A stretch of DNA of 64,000 bases from Dirofilaria immitis (lineage: Eukaryota; Nematoda; Chromadorea; Rhabditida; Onchocercidae): the NCBI GenBank assembly GCA_024305405.1, contig JAKNDB010000107.1, positions 3,038,001-3,102,000 of the forward strand, given 5' to 3'. How positions within the stretch are numbered: position 1 is the stretch's first letter; every line of letters begins with the position of its first letter. Both the position numbers and the translations under genes were made by a program. The notes below the pieces were generated by a model. That model was given only the letters and a program-made list of their open reading frames with translations, was not told the DNA's origin and did no database searches. Of this stretch, positions 34,991 through 48,218 are shown piece after piece.

Positions 34991-37900
34991 ATGAGTACGA
35001 TCGATATTGAAACACTGTTTGAACATAATAATAATGGTCATCGTAATTCTGATCAGGATCATACATATTGTAGTATAAACGATAATTATAACGTACCGCT
35101 TGCCCAACGACTTACACATTTTCGCAACGAGAGAGTTGGTTGCGATGTTGAATTTATCGTTGGAATGGAGCAAAAAGTAAGTTAACAATTTATTCATTCC
35201 AGATCCTTTTCTTGTAAATAAACTTTCCTCTGTTAAAATGATTGGAACTTGAATTAGTAAGTTTTTTAATGTGTCGCAACTAACGCAAGGTTATTCTTAA
35301 TTTAAAATCTTAGTAAATTCAGGATCATATTAAAAAGACACTGAGTTTAGATAAAAATGAACACAATAAAAGATTTCGAATTTAGGGGTAAATTTACACA
35401 AATTCACATTGCTTTCTTTTGGTATATTTTTAGCGCATCTTTATACGCGCCATTATAATCGATTATTTCATTGGAATTTTTCATATTGGGATAAATATGT
35501 GCCTTTTTTTCTAGTCCATTCATGCTCATAAACTTGTTCTTGGCTGCAGTTCGAAAGTATTTGCTGCAATGTTTTATGGTAAAATGACGCAGCGTAAGTT
35601 ATCTCTTCTATTTTTATTCTGAAAATTTCTTTACTAGATGAGGAAATTATTTCTATTCGAACATATTATTTCAGGATGATACTAAACAGCCATTATTAAT
35701 TAGGTGGTAGCACTTATTCATGCAAAAGTAGTTAGCAAAGAAGGAATTAATGTTAACATTACTTTATTTCCATCCAAGTCAGTTTGATTTTTCAATGCTA
35801 CTATTTATAATTTCTTAATAACTTTTTTTTTAGAAAGGCAAGATGATAATCTCATGACGGTAATTGTTCCCGATGTTACTCCTCATGCTTTTGCAACTCT
35901 CGTTAACTTTCTTTATTCGGATTTGGATAAGGATGCAGTTAAATTGGACGACGATAACGTAATGCAAACACTTTATGCAGGTAGTAACCATATATCGACT
36001 TAAATTGATTTTTGCATGATTATGTAAATCGTCAAACTGTTCGGATATAGATACGGTGCCATGTTTGTGGAAGGGCAATGCCGAACAATTTTACAGTCGT
36101 TCATGTTGCTTTATCTTTATAACCAACATTAATTTGTCTTATTTAACAATAACTTGTTTTAATTAAACTTAATCAGTTTGTGTGTCGTATAATATATGTA
36201 GTGATTTTCTTTGTACATATTACATCTTTAAAATTTTATGGAGTTTATTATTAGACATTAGGGCCAAGATTTTCAGTAGTCAGGTTTGAAAAAATACTAT
36301 CATAAAAACTCATTTTTATATTATGATATTCTGTCGCAATCATTCCAGTTTTGTACTTATTTCAGCGAAAAAGTATGATGTAAAAGCTCTCATTTTAACT
36401 TGCGTTCGATATTTGTTGGATTGTTTGACTGCTTCAAATGCATTTTGTTTGCTTTCACAGGCACGTTTCTTCGACGAGCCATTTCTGATAAAACGTTGTC
36501 TGCAAGTGATTGATACAAATACAGATGAAGCTCTGAAATCCTCAGGTAGATAACAAAATTCGAAAATTAGATGATTTTCGTCATACACAAAAAATTATGA
36601 ATTCAAGTTTCTATTGAGGAATCGAAAAAATTATATTCTGTGCAATAGTAAATAATGTATAGTGGATGACTTTTTGTGGTAACTTTTTAAGATAATGTAA
36701 TTTTTTTGTAATTTTTAACATAATTTTTAGCAATTTCATCGTAGGTCAATTTGTTTCTATTCCTACATTGTTAGGAACTGAGTTTTTATAGCGTTTCGAG
36801 ATATTGATCGGGATACACTTGCAACAGTATTGGGGAGAGATGAGTTGGATCCGACTAATGAACTCGTTATTTTTAAAGCCGCACAGTCATGGAGCGAAGC
36901 GGTTTGTTTATGTCGTATATCACAAAAATAAAATTTAGGAAAACAAGATTTAACGTGATTTTTCAGAATAGTCAAGATTGATGCTATAAATAAGCTTTAG
37001 TTAAAAATGATCAATTAGGGGATTCCTTTAGTACAGCAACAAAGCTCGACTGTTCTGAAAAATCATGTTAGAGTTTCTTTCTCTAAATGCCCACGATGGA
37101 AATATTAAACTATGAAGCCATAGTAATAAAATAAAATTACATATAAATAAATGTTGTCAGCGATGTAATTTTCGATACAAGGTATTTCTTAAGTGTATGT
37201 ATTCGTATTTTCCTGTACCTGAATATGTATAGTTTTTTTGCATTTTGTATATGCAAAAAATAAGATATCTCTGAGCTAGCTGTCATTTTGGAGTATGAAC
37301 TCAAACTTGTTTTCGAGAAAATATCGACTATTTTGAGACTAAAATCTGAAGTGTTTTTTGAAGCTGCTTCAGTTATTAAGTTTTCGTAATTTTCAGTTAT
37401 TCAAATTCTCTTATGTTTGAAATAGTCATTGTGCGATTTTATAAGTAAAGTTTACTGCTTTATGATAACCAAAATATTTTCAGTTGCTGATTTTCCTTTT
37501 TACATTTTAGTACCTTTTTATTCTGAGACAATGTTTGATCTTGAACAGGTAGCTATATTTAAAATTGAAAAGTCCTTCATGTTAAGTAAATTACGTTTCA
37601 ATCTGATTAGTTTTTATCTTAGATTTTTATTTTCCTGTTCATATTTTCATTTCTTGTTCTTCTTTCCTTATCCAAAATTCTTTTATTTGTCGATATATCT
37701 TCTATTATATTAGGTTGAAATATTAAGCTGTTATAAACATTAGAAGTTTGATGTGAATTATTTGTCCTCAAATGATTTACTGTTTTCTTTTGGACTAATG
37801 GAATGGAAAGCAAAAAAGTCTTTAATTGCATTCACTACTAGTTTTTGCTAACAGAAAAATTTTTAGTTTTTTCTAGGAATGTGAACGACGGGAAATCGAA

Positions 37901-39753
37901 GTAAATCCATCAAATCAACGTGAAGTTCTTGGCCCAGTACTTTCACTTATACGATTTCCATTAATGACAGTTCATGAATTTGGTGAGGCAGGTGCAGTTA
38001 TTTCTTCTATCTTATTTTTATGTTTGTTGTTTCTCATTATTTACGTGAACTTTATTTCTCCGGGACATAGGAAGTGGTTGCTGTAAGCCTATTTAATTTT
38101 ATTATTAAGACTTGATGACTATCAAAGTCGTTGTTTGCTTGATTTATATAATTGATTTTAAGACCAATATAGTTTCACTATAGGCGTTTCATTACTCAGG
38201 AACTGAAGTTTACTTCATTCCTATATTTCAGCAGTCTCATCGCTATTGAGCTGTGAGGAAATTGCTCAAGTCTTTCTTCATTTGACCGTTGTTCCACGTC
38301 CACCTGTTTCTTATCCGACAGGTTTCTTGTTTACAATTTTCTGGAAAAATTCCACTAGATATATTTGAAATTTTGTATCTTATATTCATTAAATATGCTC
38401 ATTTGCGTCCAATATTTTTTCTGATCTCAACAATAAGATTAAAGTTTGGATGATTTGAATTGAAAGAATATCATAAACTATTACTTTAACGAAAATATAT
38501 TTTGAGAAAAATAATATTTATGTAGAACAGTATTTAATTTTTAATCAACTAGCAGTACCTTTGCAATTAACTTTTTTTGCCTTTCTTTAGGTTTAAGATG
38601 TAACGGGCGTTCACGACATGTAGTTAAACGTTTCCCTGTCATATCCAGTAAACGTTATAACAGACGGGAGAATAAATTCTGGTGCGTTGAAATTCTACAG
38701 TTTTATTTCATTTTAATTTTGTGCTTGTTGTAAGAGAGACCTAAATAGGTTTCTTTATTTTTAAATTTTGTTTGGTCTTAGTTTCATGGTAGATCGTGAA
38801 ATTTTGATAAGTGGTTTCGGAATATTCGGCTTTGCACCAATAACAAGGACGCATTCATCGTTCCATCATCATTTATCGGATTCTGCTGATGAATCGGCTC
38901 TTGATTGGCAGACTCAAGTGGAAATTCAGGTTGTAGGAATTTTCACGTACATTTTTGCTAAATATTCTCATATTTCGAAAACTATGAATAACTAAAAAAT
39001 ATTGGGCGAACATTTTTAGAAAACTTAGATTAAAATGTCTGTTGGTTTTATGTAGTATACTTATGTCATAATATTGCAAGGATGTCTCAAAGAATTAGTT
39101 AATTCTGATAAAAAAATAACTGAAATTGCTACCGTTTGTTATTTTTATTTGTTTTGAAATTATTTTAGATGATGTTTAAATGTGAATTAAATAAGAAGAT
39201 AATTCAAATTTTTTCTTGCAGATATTACCTCCACCAAATGTCCGAGATAGTGGCCTGACAATAAGTTCTACTAGTGTGGTAGAAACTGTTGTCATTCAAG
39301 GCACAGTGGGTGACATAAAACCCGTTGTGGCCAGTTTCAGAAAACCAGTTCTTGTACGACCTAATATTTTTTATGTGGCTGGGATGAAGTTTCTAGTGAG
39401 TTGTCACTGACTGCATAACATTGAAATTTAAAAAATGGCAGATTATGAAGATTCATGTGACAAACTATTTTTTCCATATGTATTTGCTTGTGAATTAATG
39501 AACTGCTTTGACAAACACGATTAGGCTTTTATGTTTAATAACTAAATTCTTGTTTCAGTCAGACGGAGCTGTGCAAACATACGGCGGTAAGGAAGGCATC
39601 GGGACAGCAACAGTATCATTGCCGTTTGATGAAGAAGTCAATTTTAATTTTCAGAGTTTTCGGAATTCTTATGGTAGTGAAGATAATAGTCGTTTTGAAG
39701 GACAGCTTCCTGAAATACATTTCTTTGTTCAGTGGGCTGAAGGAACTCATTGA
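34991..39753 (+). CDS. BTB-BACK-PHR protein (BTBD1/2/3/6 type)
   Basis: Such proteins are adaptors for cullin-3 ubiquitin ligases. Eleven exons: 34991-35176, 35515-35593, 35834-35980, 36366-36545, 36792-36901, 37877-37991, 38232-38321, 38591-38681, 38782-38929, 39222-39395 and 39559-39753. They total 1515 nt, 504 residues, similar to BTBD1/2, with consistent phases throughout. BTB domain about residues 35-140 (VGCDVEFIVG, IHAHKLVLGCSSKVFAAMFY, VPDVTPHAFATLVNFLYSD). BACK about 145-270 (AFCLLSQARFFDEPFLIKRC, DELDPTNELVIFKAAQSWSE). C-terminal PHR domain about 330-504 (DREILISGFGIFGF, KPVLVRPNIFYVAGM, SDGAVQTYGG, GQLPEIHFFVQW). The start follows a trans-splice-like acceptor. Which of the four vertebrate paralogues is closest cannot be settled here. 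Confidence 0.95.
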
Positions 39754-39801
39754 AATTTTTATATGCCTCTGCTCTATTTTTTTAAATGCATTAATTTTCG
39801 T

Positions 39802-39807
39802 AATAAA
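39802..39807 (+). terminator. Polyadenylation signal AATAAA after the BTBD gene
   Basis: AATAAA lies 49 bp past the stop at 39753, followed by a second overlapping AATAAAT. The spacing is normal for a nematode 3' UTR. Confidence 0.7.
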
Positions 39808-40044
39808 TAAATGTCATTTCTAATTCAGTCACAAACTTGGGCGACTATACCATTAAGCATGTAACTGCCGATATCTGTATCTTATCGTGGGGAATATTTT
39901 TTAATGGCTTTTATTAAATCGTAAATATTTTTCTGTTCTTAAGAAATTGTAAATATTTTTTTTTGTTTTGTTTGACATAAGTTGCACTGACAGTACTATG
40001 CATACATATGGTAACTAGATTTCTGAGATTTTCATACGTAATCA

Positions 40045-40066
40045 TTATATATATATATATATATAT
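40045..40066. repeat. Short (AT)n run
   Basis: About eleven AT dinucleotides between the BTBD and PEX12 genes, with no other feature nearby. Confidence 0.9.
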
Positions 40067-40303
40067 GTATAAAATTCAGCTTTTTAAAGGCTTGCTTAAT
40101 GTCATATGTTCCAGCGAGATGTTGTTTATTTCATTTACTTAATAAATTTTAGTTTCATAATGATCACAACAAATGTTAATATTAAAAGTGGTTATTCATT
40201 CGGAACTGGCAAGTTTTTTTACAACTATAATGAGAAATTACTGCTAAATATCGTACAGCTTTTGAGTCAATTGGGTAAAAAATTTTTAACCGCTACGAAA
40301 GTA

Positions 40304-43300
40304 ATGACTGAAGACAGGAATAATCAAATCTTACTTGGACAACCGTCGATATTTGAAGTAATTGCACAAGACAGTTTATCAATTTCTATTCATCAAGCTG
40401 TTCGTCATATTGTAAAGGTGCAGTGCTCATTTTTTCATTATTCTTCAAATTTCTTATGCAAAAAAATTTGTATTACTGATTATTAATTAATGTGTAAATG
40501 ACAAGTAATATCGATGTACGATAGATCTAAAAAATATAAAATAGCCTTTAAATATAATCTTATAATCATTGTTTTGGCTTTTATCCTCAGAAAACAGCAT
40601 GTGGGATTTTTGATTGAAGTTTATGACAACTATATATTATTCTATATTATTTATAAAATAGATTCAACGAACGATAGAATCATTTTGAGAAGAACTATTA
40701 GACTTATTAATTGTCCTTAAAGAAATGTTTCCTTTTATATACTCAGTCTTGCTATATGCATTCGTCGATAGGTCTTGAGCTTTTTTTATAATTAGATGTA
40801 AAATATGATCTTTGTTTAATAAATATTCAATGATTCAATGTAAAATAAATGTAATAATTTTAAGTATCTATATGAATCTAATCCTTCGCGATACGGATTG
40901 ATATGGAAATGGTTCGATGAAGTATATGCAGCCACCGATTTAGTTCTTGAAAATTTTTATTTAAAAAGATATGGTTAGTAATAAAACCATATAACAAAAC
41001 TATTTGTTGTATTTTTCCTGAAAAGTAGTATATGAATTAATAATTAAATTCACTTTTCAAACTTGAATAAATGGAGACAATAAGATAGAGAATGTTTGTA
41101 TACATAGATCTAGTTTAATTTCAGTATTTGAAATTCTTGAATTATTTCAGTAATTTAAACAAATTTATATTATTCAGGTGGTTCGCTTGTTGAAAATTTT
41201 TATGGAGTAAAGCGGATAATTAATGGCACATGCGAATCAGTTTCGACTGGATTCCCGAAATTACGTTCCTTGTTCATGCTTGTAGGTTATTTCCGAATTA
41301 TTTGTAAACCTTTATCACAAATTAACTGAGACACTTCACTAAAACAAAAGTTGCATTAGAAATTCGTTGTAAATCGTAGTTGCGGAAATATTTAACTATT
41401 AGTTATGTTCTACTTATGTATGGGATTTGATTCTCATGTGAGTGGTTTTGGTCATCGGTATGAGGAAAAGAAAGCTGCAGAATGATGAAATATGAAAAGG
41501 AGCTTAAAACTTTAGGTGGCATTTTTTTCATTAATACTGCTGAGCATATAAATTTCATCACAGCTGCAAAGAGGAATGATTGATATCATACAATGAGAAA
41601 CCATTCTTGCATCAATTTCGGCATGATGAAGAGTAAATGTTTCGTATCTTACTTCTCATTTTATTATATTATTTTAAAAAAAAGCGCTAGAATGCACAGG
41701 AGCATATTTCCGGTATTTCGGAAATTCTATTTCAATCTAGGGCATAAGAAACTTCGTGAGTGTCTATGCTAAAAAAGAATGAAAATGACTTTTTTAAAAT
41801 CACTTTAATTATTAAATATTAAAATTGTTAATTAGTAAAGCAAATTCTCGATTGAACATCAAGCAAAAGTAGTTTTTCATCTTTTTAAGTTTCAAAATGT
41901 CATATATTAAAGAGAAGAATTTAATAAAATTTCCTTTTGTAGGTTGGATGGCCATACATCGCGAAAAAATTAGAAAAATTTCATTTGTTATTGTCAACAT
42001 TTACAACCATGAATAATTTAAGGGTAAGTTTTATGCTAAAAGTATCCAAAAATGTTTTAATCTATGTTGTGCTTATTTTCTAGACTTTTAAGGTTTAAAA
42101 ATAAATCGGAAGATTGTGTTTTTCTTTTTATTCTTATCATTATATTTCATTCGAAGATGACATGCAGTTTTCCATCTGTTCATTGTCTGTTTATCAGATT
42201 AATCAATTAGCTGTATAGAGATATGTGAATAGATTAATCGATTTGAAAAATGCGTTTATCATTCTTTTGATCTGAATTACGTTAGCACGTCATTCCAATT
42301 AACTTTGATTCAGGAATGCTAGAAAAAGTTTTTCTGTGAAGCTTTTCCAGCTCTCCGTTGATGTTAACATATGACTTGAAGCATTTCGCAATTCTTAAGA
42401 TTTCTAATCCCTAGTTGAGAAGAAAATGAATAATTAATAAAAAGCATGTATCTATGATATTATAAATTACCTTATTTTTCCAGCAATTTCCATTAATTCA
42501 TATTCTCGTCAATTACTATCCATGGATCAAATTATTATTCTCTACTTTTTCCTTCCTTCTTAAAATTGCTTATATTTTATCTTTATGTAATGTGCATTCA
42601 CCAGAATTAAAGTTTGCAAATGTGCATTTAGTGAAATTTATTCAAACTGATTTGACATCTTTCGAGGAAGCAAATAAAAGGTATGATTTATTTTTATTCT
42701 ACATATTATATATTATGCTAACAAATGAATAGTTAGACATTATGCTGTAAAGGAAATGGAATAGAATGATTGATGATTTGCGTAGTTTTCTGATTTGCGT
42801 AGTTTTCTGGATATTTTATTCCTGTTGTATTTACAGTACCATTACTGTTTCATATCTAAATTCAACTTTGTAGTAATGGATAAATAAATTTTCAGGAGGT
42901 CTTGGCGGACATGTTTAGTTATTCTTGCTAGCCTACTTACTCGTTGCATAACTTTTGGCCTTTATTTAATACAGTTTCTGGATTTCTACTATAATAGCGA
43001 TACTGGAGAGAATTTCCGGATGGAGCAAAAATAAGAAACTGGAAATATCCATCATCACCTCATAAGGTATTTTACTTTATGAAATTGCAGTAGCATTGTT
43101 TATTACGTAATCGTAATTTTTAAAATAATGAAAAAGTATACCACTGGAAATGGTTTTCGTATTTGTGATGATTTAAAATATTATATCCATACTATTTATT
43201 TTGTAGAAATTACGAGAAAATTCTGTATTACTTTTGGAAACAAATAAATGTCCTCTTTGCTTGCAAAGCGTACCAACGATACGGTATGTTTTGTCTATTT

Positions 43301-43724
43301 CTATCAACAAAATGCTACGGATCGATTATTTATGCTCATTTATATACTTTTAACTTTTCTATTATGATATTTTTGGCGAATAATGAGAGGTGAACTGATG
43401 AAGAATACTGAAGCATACAAGTGTAAAAAAATATTATTCCTTGTATTGATTGCATGAATGAGCTTAATCAGCATTAGTGACTTTGAGAAGTGAAATAATA
43501 GTTATATGACTTATATCTGAATTCAAAGACGGAGTTTTGTTGTATATTACGTTCTTGATAATAATGCATTGAAAAACTTTTCACAATAGGCGCTTGCTGT
43601 TTCTGGATATGTTTTCTGTTATGGTTGCATATATTCCTACGTGGAGCGAGAGAAGAAATGCCCGGTTACGAATTTGCCAGCAGATGTGGATGATCTGATT
43701 AAAATTTTTATCCCTCCATCATAA
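40304..43724 (+). CDS. PEX12: Peroxisome biogenesis factor 12 (PEX12), apparent frame break
   Basis: PEX12 is a peroxisomal membrane RING subunit of the PEX2-PEX10-PEX12 ligase that recycles PEX5. Exons: 40304-40417, 40865-40973, 41178-41281, 41943-42023, 42484-42680, 42896-43066, 43207-43283 and 43590-43724. Start chosen at the ATG giving MTEDRNNQ then GQPSIFEVIAQDSL, the family N-terminus; an open frame continues upstream to 40160 and beyond. Motifs: RYGLIWKWFDEVYA, ENFYGVKRII, hydrophobic membrane segments in exons 5-6 (TFGLYLIQFLDFYY), and the RING CPLC, GYVFCYGCIYSYVE, KKCPVTN, ending LIKIFIPPS. Exon 6 breaks frame at the A5 run 43027-43031 and must gain one base to reach its donor. The 43283/43590 junction is also one base short by family alignment, unless a weaker donor 3 bp downstream is used. 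The BTBD gene is 551 bp upstream on the same strand. Confidence 0.92.
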
Positions 43725-45710
43725 ATCTTTCTTGAATAATTCTTATTATATTGCTTTGAACTATATTCATACATCTGTTGTCGATAGTAGCAAATTCCTT
43801 TTGGTCAAGATTAGCTATAAAACATTTATAATTTAAACTTTAAATAACATCAAATTTAAAAATTTAAAAATTAAAACAACAAGAATGTTTGTAAAATATT
43901 TGTCAAATATCATTTTAATTGAATTTGATGCTATTTAAAATTTAGACTGAATTTAAAAATTTATTCTAAATAGGAACCATTTAAAAGTTTTCTACATCAT
44001 AGTACAATTATAATTTCAAAATAAGATTTAGTGTTAGTTTTACTCTTTTCATCCTTCAAATTGATATGAAGTGGAAGAAGATTTCATCCGGAATTTCTCG
44101 GTAATTATTTTCAAGAACTAGAATTATGATATCATTTTGTTGATGAATCATTGCTTATCTAGCTCTTTAAAGCCTCATTGAGAGATAATGTGTCTGTCAT
44201 GTTTTGGACGAAGTTGATTTCTTCTGAAATAAAATATTTGACTGTGATTTAAAAAATTTTTAATTACTTTATCCACATCTCCAAAATATCGCATTTATGT
44301 AATAAATATTATCATTAAAATTTGGATGTTATATTTATTAAAGCTTTCAAATTTCAGGCGATAGTGTTTTTATTATAACAGATCAGTTAGAATTATTTCA
44401 TTGATAACTTTGACTTCAAAAAATGAAAGTCTAGAAGCAATTCAAAGAAGCCTGTACGTCAATTTTGACGCATTTTCAACAGAAAGCGTAAAAATAGGTT
44501 TGCTTTCCTACAATTAAATTAATTGAAATAAAAGAATACAATAAAAGAAATTTCCGTAAAATATAAAATTCTGATACTAAGAAATATAAGATATGAATGA
44601 AATATTAATGAATTCATGGAACTGAGGAGGATAGCACTATTATAACTCTTTGAAAATGAGTTGAAATAATGTTCTAGGCAAATGAGATATCAGAATTGTC
44701 GAGTAGAATCACTGATTTTCATAACAAACTGGAATCAATAATAAAATACTGTTATCATTCATAATTGACGATAGCAAATACATTCTTTTGCTATAACCAA
44801 TTCAATTCCAGGAAGCGAAACTTATTTTTACCTGATAATAATTATCACAAAATTACATCTCTTAAGGATTTCTATCCATAATGCTATTGTTGTCATAAAT
44901 TTTCAATAACTTAATGATCAAAAATTAAGCGTAAAAAGAAATTGAATTGAAATGAACAAACGAATTTTTCTATCAATTATAAAATCTCGTCTTTTTTCTG
45001 TCGTAACTTAAACAAAACGAGATAAATATGTTATACTCTGAAATTTATAGTCTTAAGTTTAATCTAAATTCACTGTTTTCTTATCAGTTTCGATCTAACA
45101 TTAAATATAATTGGATTACAATTAATTTGCAAAATACCGGATAAAATCTCGATGGATTAATTATCTAAATATATGAGTGTAAACAAACCATTGACAAATA
45201 ATGAATGCAATGATAATTGCGAGACCATTTATATATCGCATTGATAAAGAAATCGAGTATTTGAATTTTTTCATTCAAAAAATGAAAAATTATAATTCTT
45301 AGTTTTCTTATGGAGGGTGGTTTCCGCTATTCAATTTTCTCGGATCTTAGAATTCAGACATAATTAGAATGCTTGGAGACGAATATCATCTGATAGTATA
45401 GATTGGACAATATCTGCGTGAAAGATCAATGTAAAAGTTTGATGAAGAGCTATGTTCGAGTGGAAGTTTTCGGGAAAAAACTATTCAATGGTTAGCATGA
45501 AATGGAAATAAGCAAATTTTGTTATGCTCTCAAGAATGATTAATAATCATATGTTTTCATAAGATAAAATTAAAGTTAAATTTCAAATGACCTTAATGAG
45601 CTTTTTCACCTCTCTTCACTATTTCTTATTTTTGAAATTTATGTCCAAATTTGTTATTTAAAAATTTTAATTGATTTAATTTTAAATCAAACAATATCCC
45701 AGTAATTAGT
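43725..45710. other. Intergenic, between convergent PEX12 and inhibitor-2-like gene
   Basis: Two kb of very AT-rich DNA flanked by two 3' ends. No open frame with splice context, no repeat of note and no RNA gene was recognised. Confidence 0.6.
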
Positions 45711-47395
45711 TTACACATGAATTTCTTTATTTTCTGATGATGATGATTTCTTGGATGGATTTTGTTCTGCCGATGACGATGACGAATCGATCATTGACTG
45801 TGGCTGTTGGCCAGAAGTTAATTGAGAAACTTGTGTAGTAGATGCTTCGATTGGTGATGATATACTATTTGGTCTAGACTGATTGCTGGCTTTTTCCATC
45901 GCTTGCATTTCTTTTTGCATTTTCATGGCATACTCAAACATATTTGCATAATGCTACAAAAAAAAGTGAAACTTCTGCTTATTTACAGTATCTTCAAATG
46001 TGTCGTTGAAATATTTCTATCAAAAAAATCTGTGAAATTCAAAATTCCCGAAGATTAGTTTTATAAGAAAAAAAAGCCTAGCATATTTATTCTATGCCAT
46101 GATTTAAATTTTTGTCTAATATCTCGAAATTTTTACAAAGTAAACGAACCGAATCTCGTAAAGCCTGAAATGCAGCATTTTCCTCGTTAGATCGCTTTAC
46201 TTTATCTTCATCAGCACTTTCCGAAAACTTTACAGTTGGTGCTGGTGTTGGTGGTTCTGGCTAAATAGAATAGAATAGAAAACAATGAAATATAAATAGT
46301 GGCCATAATAAGTTGAAATAAAAAAGATGTTAGGAATGATAATGATATTGGAATAAAGTAACATATTACTTACTATCCATGAATATCACCGAATGAATAA
46401 AAAATTTTTGCCATAGAATCGGTGTATATAGATAAAAATTTTCGAGAATTTTCTCGAGTCTCTTATTTCTTATTTCTCTTATCATGATAAGCGCAATATC
46501 ATTTATTATGTGAAATAATTTCAACGTACAGAAAATAAATGTCCCATTGTTCTTGCTCGTGGCTGATATGTTTCCAATACATTTGATTCATCGAAAAAGC
46601 TTTCGAGCTCTGAAATTCTATTATTTCATATTTTCTTATAAAATTTTCAAAAAAAAGTTCTTCAATAAAATCAGAGATTGCGTTCGCGAATATTTGCTAA
46701 ATAAAATATTTTGCTAATTCTTATCATCAATCTTATCATTAATATAGTTTATCATTATGCTGCTATAATTAGAAATCTTCAAATTTGATATGCTTAAATA
46801 ATCAAACTTCATGATACAAAGTAGTTAAAGATTATCAAAAAATATTTATCAGATTTTTGAATAATCAATTTTCAAAAGTTATCAATATAATAAACTGGAA
46901 AGATATTATGATATATGAACCTGGTTAAAGCACAGGAATGTATACTCATCCAAACATGTCCAAAAAATGCAACAAATAAAATCAGGAAACCAGCAATTTT
47001 AGACATACCATTAGCCAAGCTCATTATTTGGCATAATTGACATATGGAACCCATCGTTATAAGTACCAGCAAGCTAACCAGCAATCGTAACCTAAAATAT
47101 CTTTCTAATTTCTTTCAATTATATTATTTAGACTTATCAATTACTTTTTTGTTAGCAATTACATTCAAGGGTTATATACATTGATAGGGTCACATATATC
47201 CATGGTTATTTCCATAGGTCACATGTATCAGTGAGTATTTGAAGGCATTTCCCATCCATGGATTATTTAAACTTTTTGAAGGTAAATAATTGCAACAAAT
47301 ATCGACCTGATAGTTGTCGCACTTTTGGAGGAAGAATTAGTCACGCTACTCGAGCCTGAGATATGCGAAGATGAACTCATTACACTCTTCACCAT
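45711..47395 (-). CDS. Phosphatase inhibitor-2-like protein with an optional hydrophobic exon
   Basis: Exons: 47395-47307, 47091-46921, 46617-46530, 46260-46150 and 45953-45711; all phases agree. Exon 3 has DESNVLETYQPRARTMGHLF, resembling the [DE]xNILxTYxPxxxxYG signature of PP1 inhibitor-2 (PPP1R2). PEPPTP follows where that family has DEPSTP, then FQALRDS-HYANMFEYAMKM, resembling its helical HY motif. The N-terminus is Ser-rich and the C-terminus is a Ser/Gln-rich tail. Inhibitor-2 binds and restrains protein phosphatase 1, but the KGILKN and KLHYNEG motifs are not clearly kept. Exon 2 (171 nt, in frame) encodes two hydrophobic segments (LLVSLLVLITMGSIC, IAGFLILFVAFFGHVW) foreign to that soluble family. 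Skipping it keeps phase. The family assignment is tentative; an unrelated membrane protein remains possible. Confidence 0.55.
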
Positions 47396-48124
47396 CTTTC
47401 AACCGTTCTCCAATATGAACACATATGTCATGTAACAATACCATTGCGCTTCATTGATAATTCATTTATTATAAATGGAATGATTGATTTTGAAATTTGC
47501 ATATTTTCAGTTAGTTTAACTTTTTACTGTAACAAAATCCTTTCTTTAGAAAGATCGGGCTTAAAATAGTTAAGAAATTATACTGAAAATTTCGGATAGG
47601 ACGAGAATCTCGAGATATGATTTGACAAGAAATTAAAGTTTTATGATATTACCGAGAGTTATCCGCATGGATTTTTCTCTTATTTTTAAAACATTCCCTT
47701 CTATTCATTGCTTATTGAGAAGAAGGAAGTTTCGAGAATGTTTAGTTTATTATAATGAAAGTAAAATTAAACTTTTATCGCCCTTGAAAATCACAATATA
47801 TGCAAACATAAAACAGTTATTATTTTATATATCATAACAAAACTTAACGTCACGATATTTCAATATAAAACAGTTGGTTATCATCATAACAAAAATTTTT
47901 CATATTATGACAAAATTTAGCAAAACACACTATATTAGACATAATTTTGCTGCTTGCAACTAAAAAGAATTTTTATAAATAGCAAATTACATTCAATAGT
48001 ATTTTATTAAAATGCACATTTCATTTCGATAAGCATTGGCTGCTCGCAGAATTGAAATTCAAATTCTTCGACAGCATCTTAGCACTGCGACTGACCAAAT
48101 AAAATAAGCAACAATATGCTTCAT
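47396..48124. other. Intergenic, upstream of the inhibitor-2-like gene
   Basis: This AT-rich stretch separates the inhibitor-2-like start from the RPAP1 3' end. A short plus-strand frame at 47643-47837 has no family resemblance. No other structure seen. Confidence 0.55.
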
Positions 48125-48207
48125 TTAACTGGAAACCTGAGTAATTGAATAAAAAAACGGCCGAAGCATAAGTAGTAAAGCATCATACTTTTCCACTATC
48201 TCCATGT
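48125..48207 (-). pseudogene. Degenerate second copy of the RPAP1 terminal exon
   Basis: The minus-strand frame begins DMEIVEKYDALLLMLRP and ends VSS-stop. It parallels the true last exon just upstream (DMEVMKQYDTLVFTLRQ, stop at 48219), with the shared DME-x3-xYD-x4-x2-LR pattern. The G before ACATGG is now part of an AAAG acceptor instead of TTTCAGG. The copy therefore begins in a different phase from the real exon and would not join in frame to the same donor. Confidence 0.65.
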
Positions 48208-48218
48208 CTTTAATTCAA

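Noticed and set aside
40106..40303. Longer PEX12 N-terminus from upstream in-frame codons
   Set aside because: The first ORF codons run through AT-rich non-conserved sequence; the family N-terminus aligns from the ATG at 40304.
43284..43589. A definite eighth frame break at the last PEX12 intron
   Set aside because: A weaker GT three bases downstream restores the frame by adding one residue, so this site was not counted among the firm breaks.
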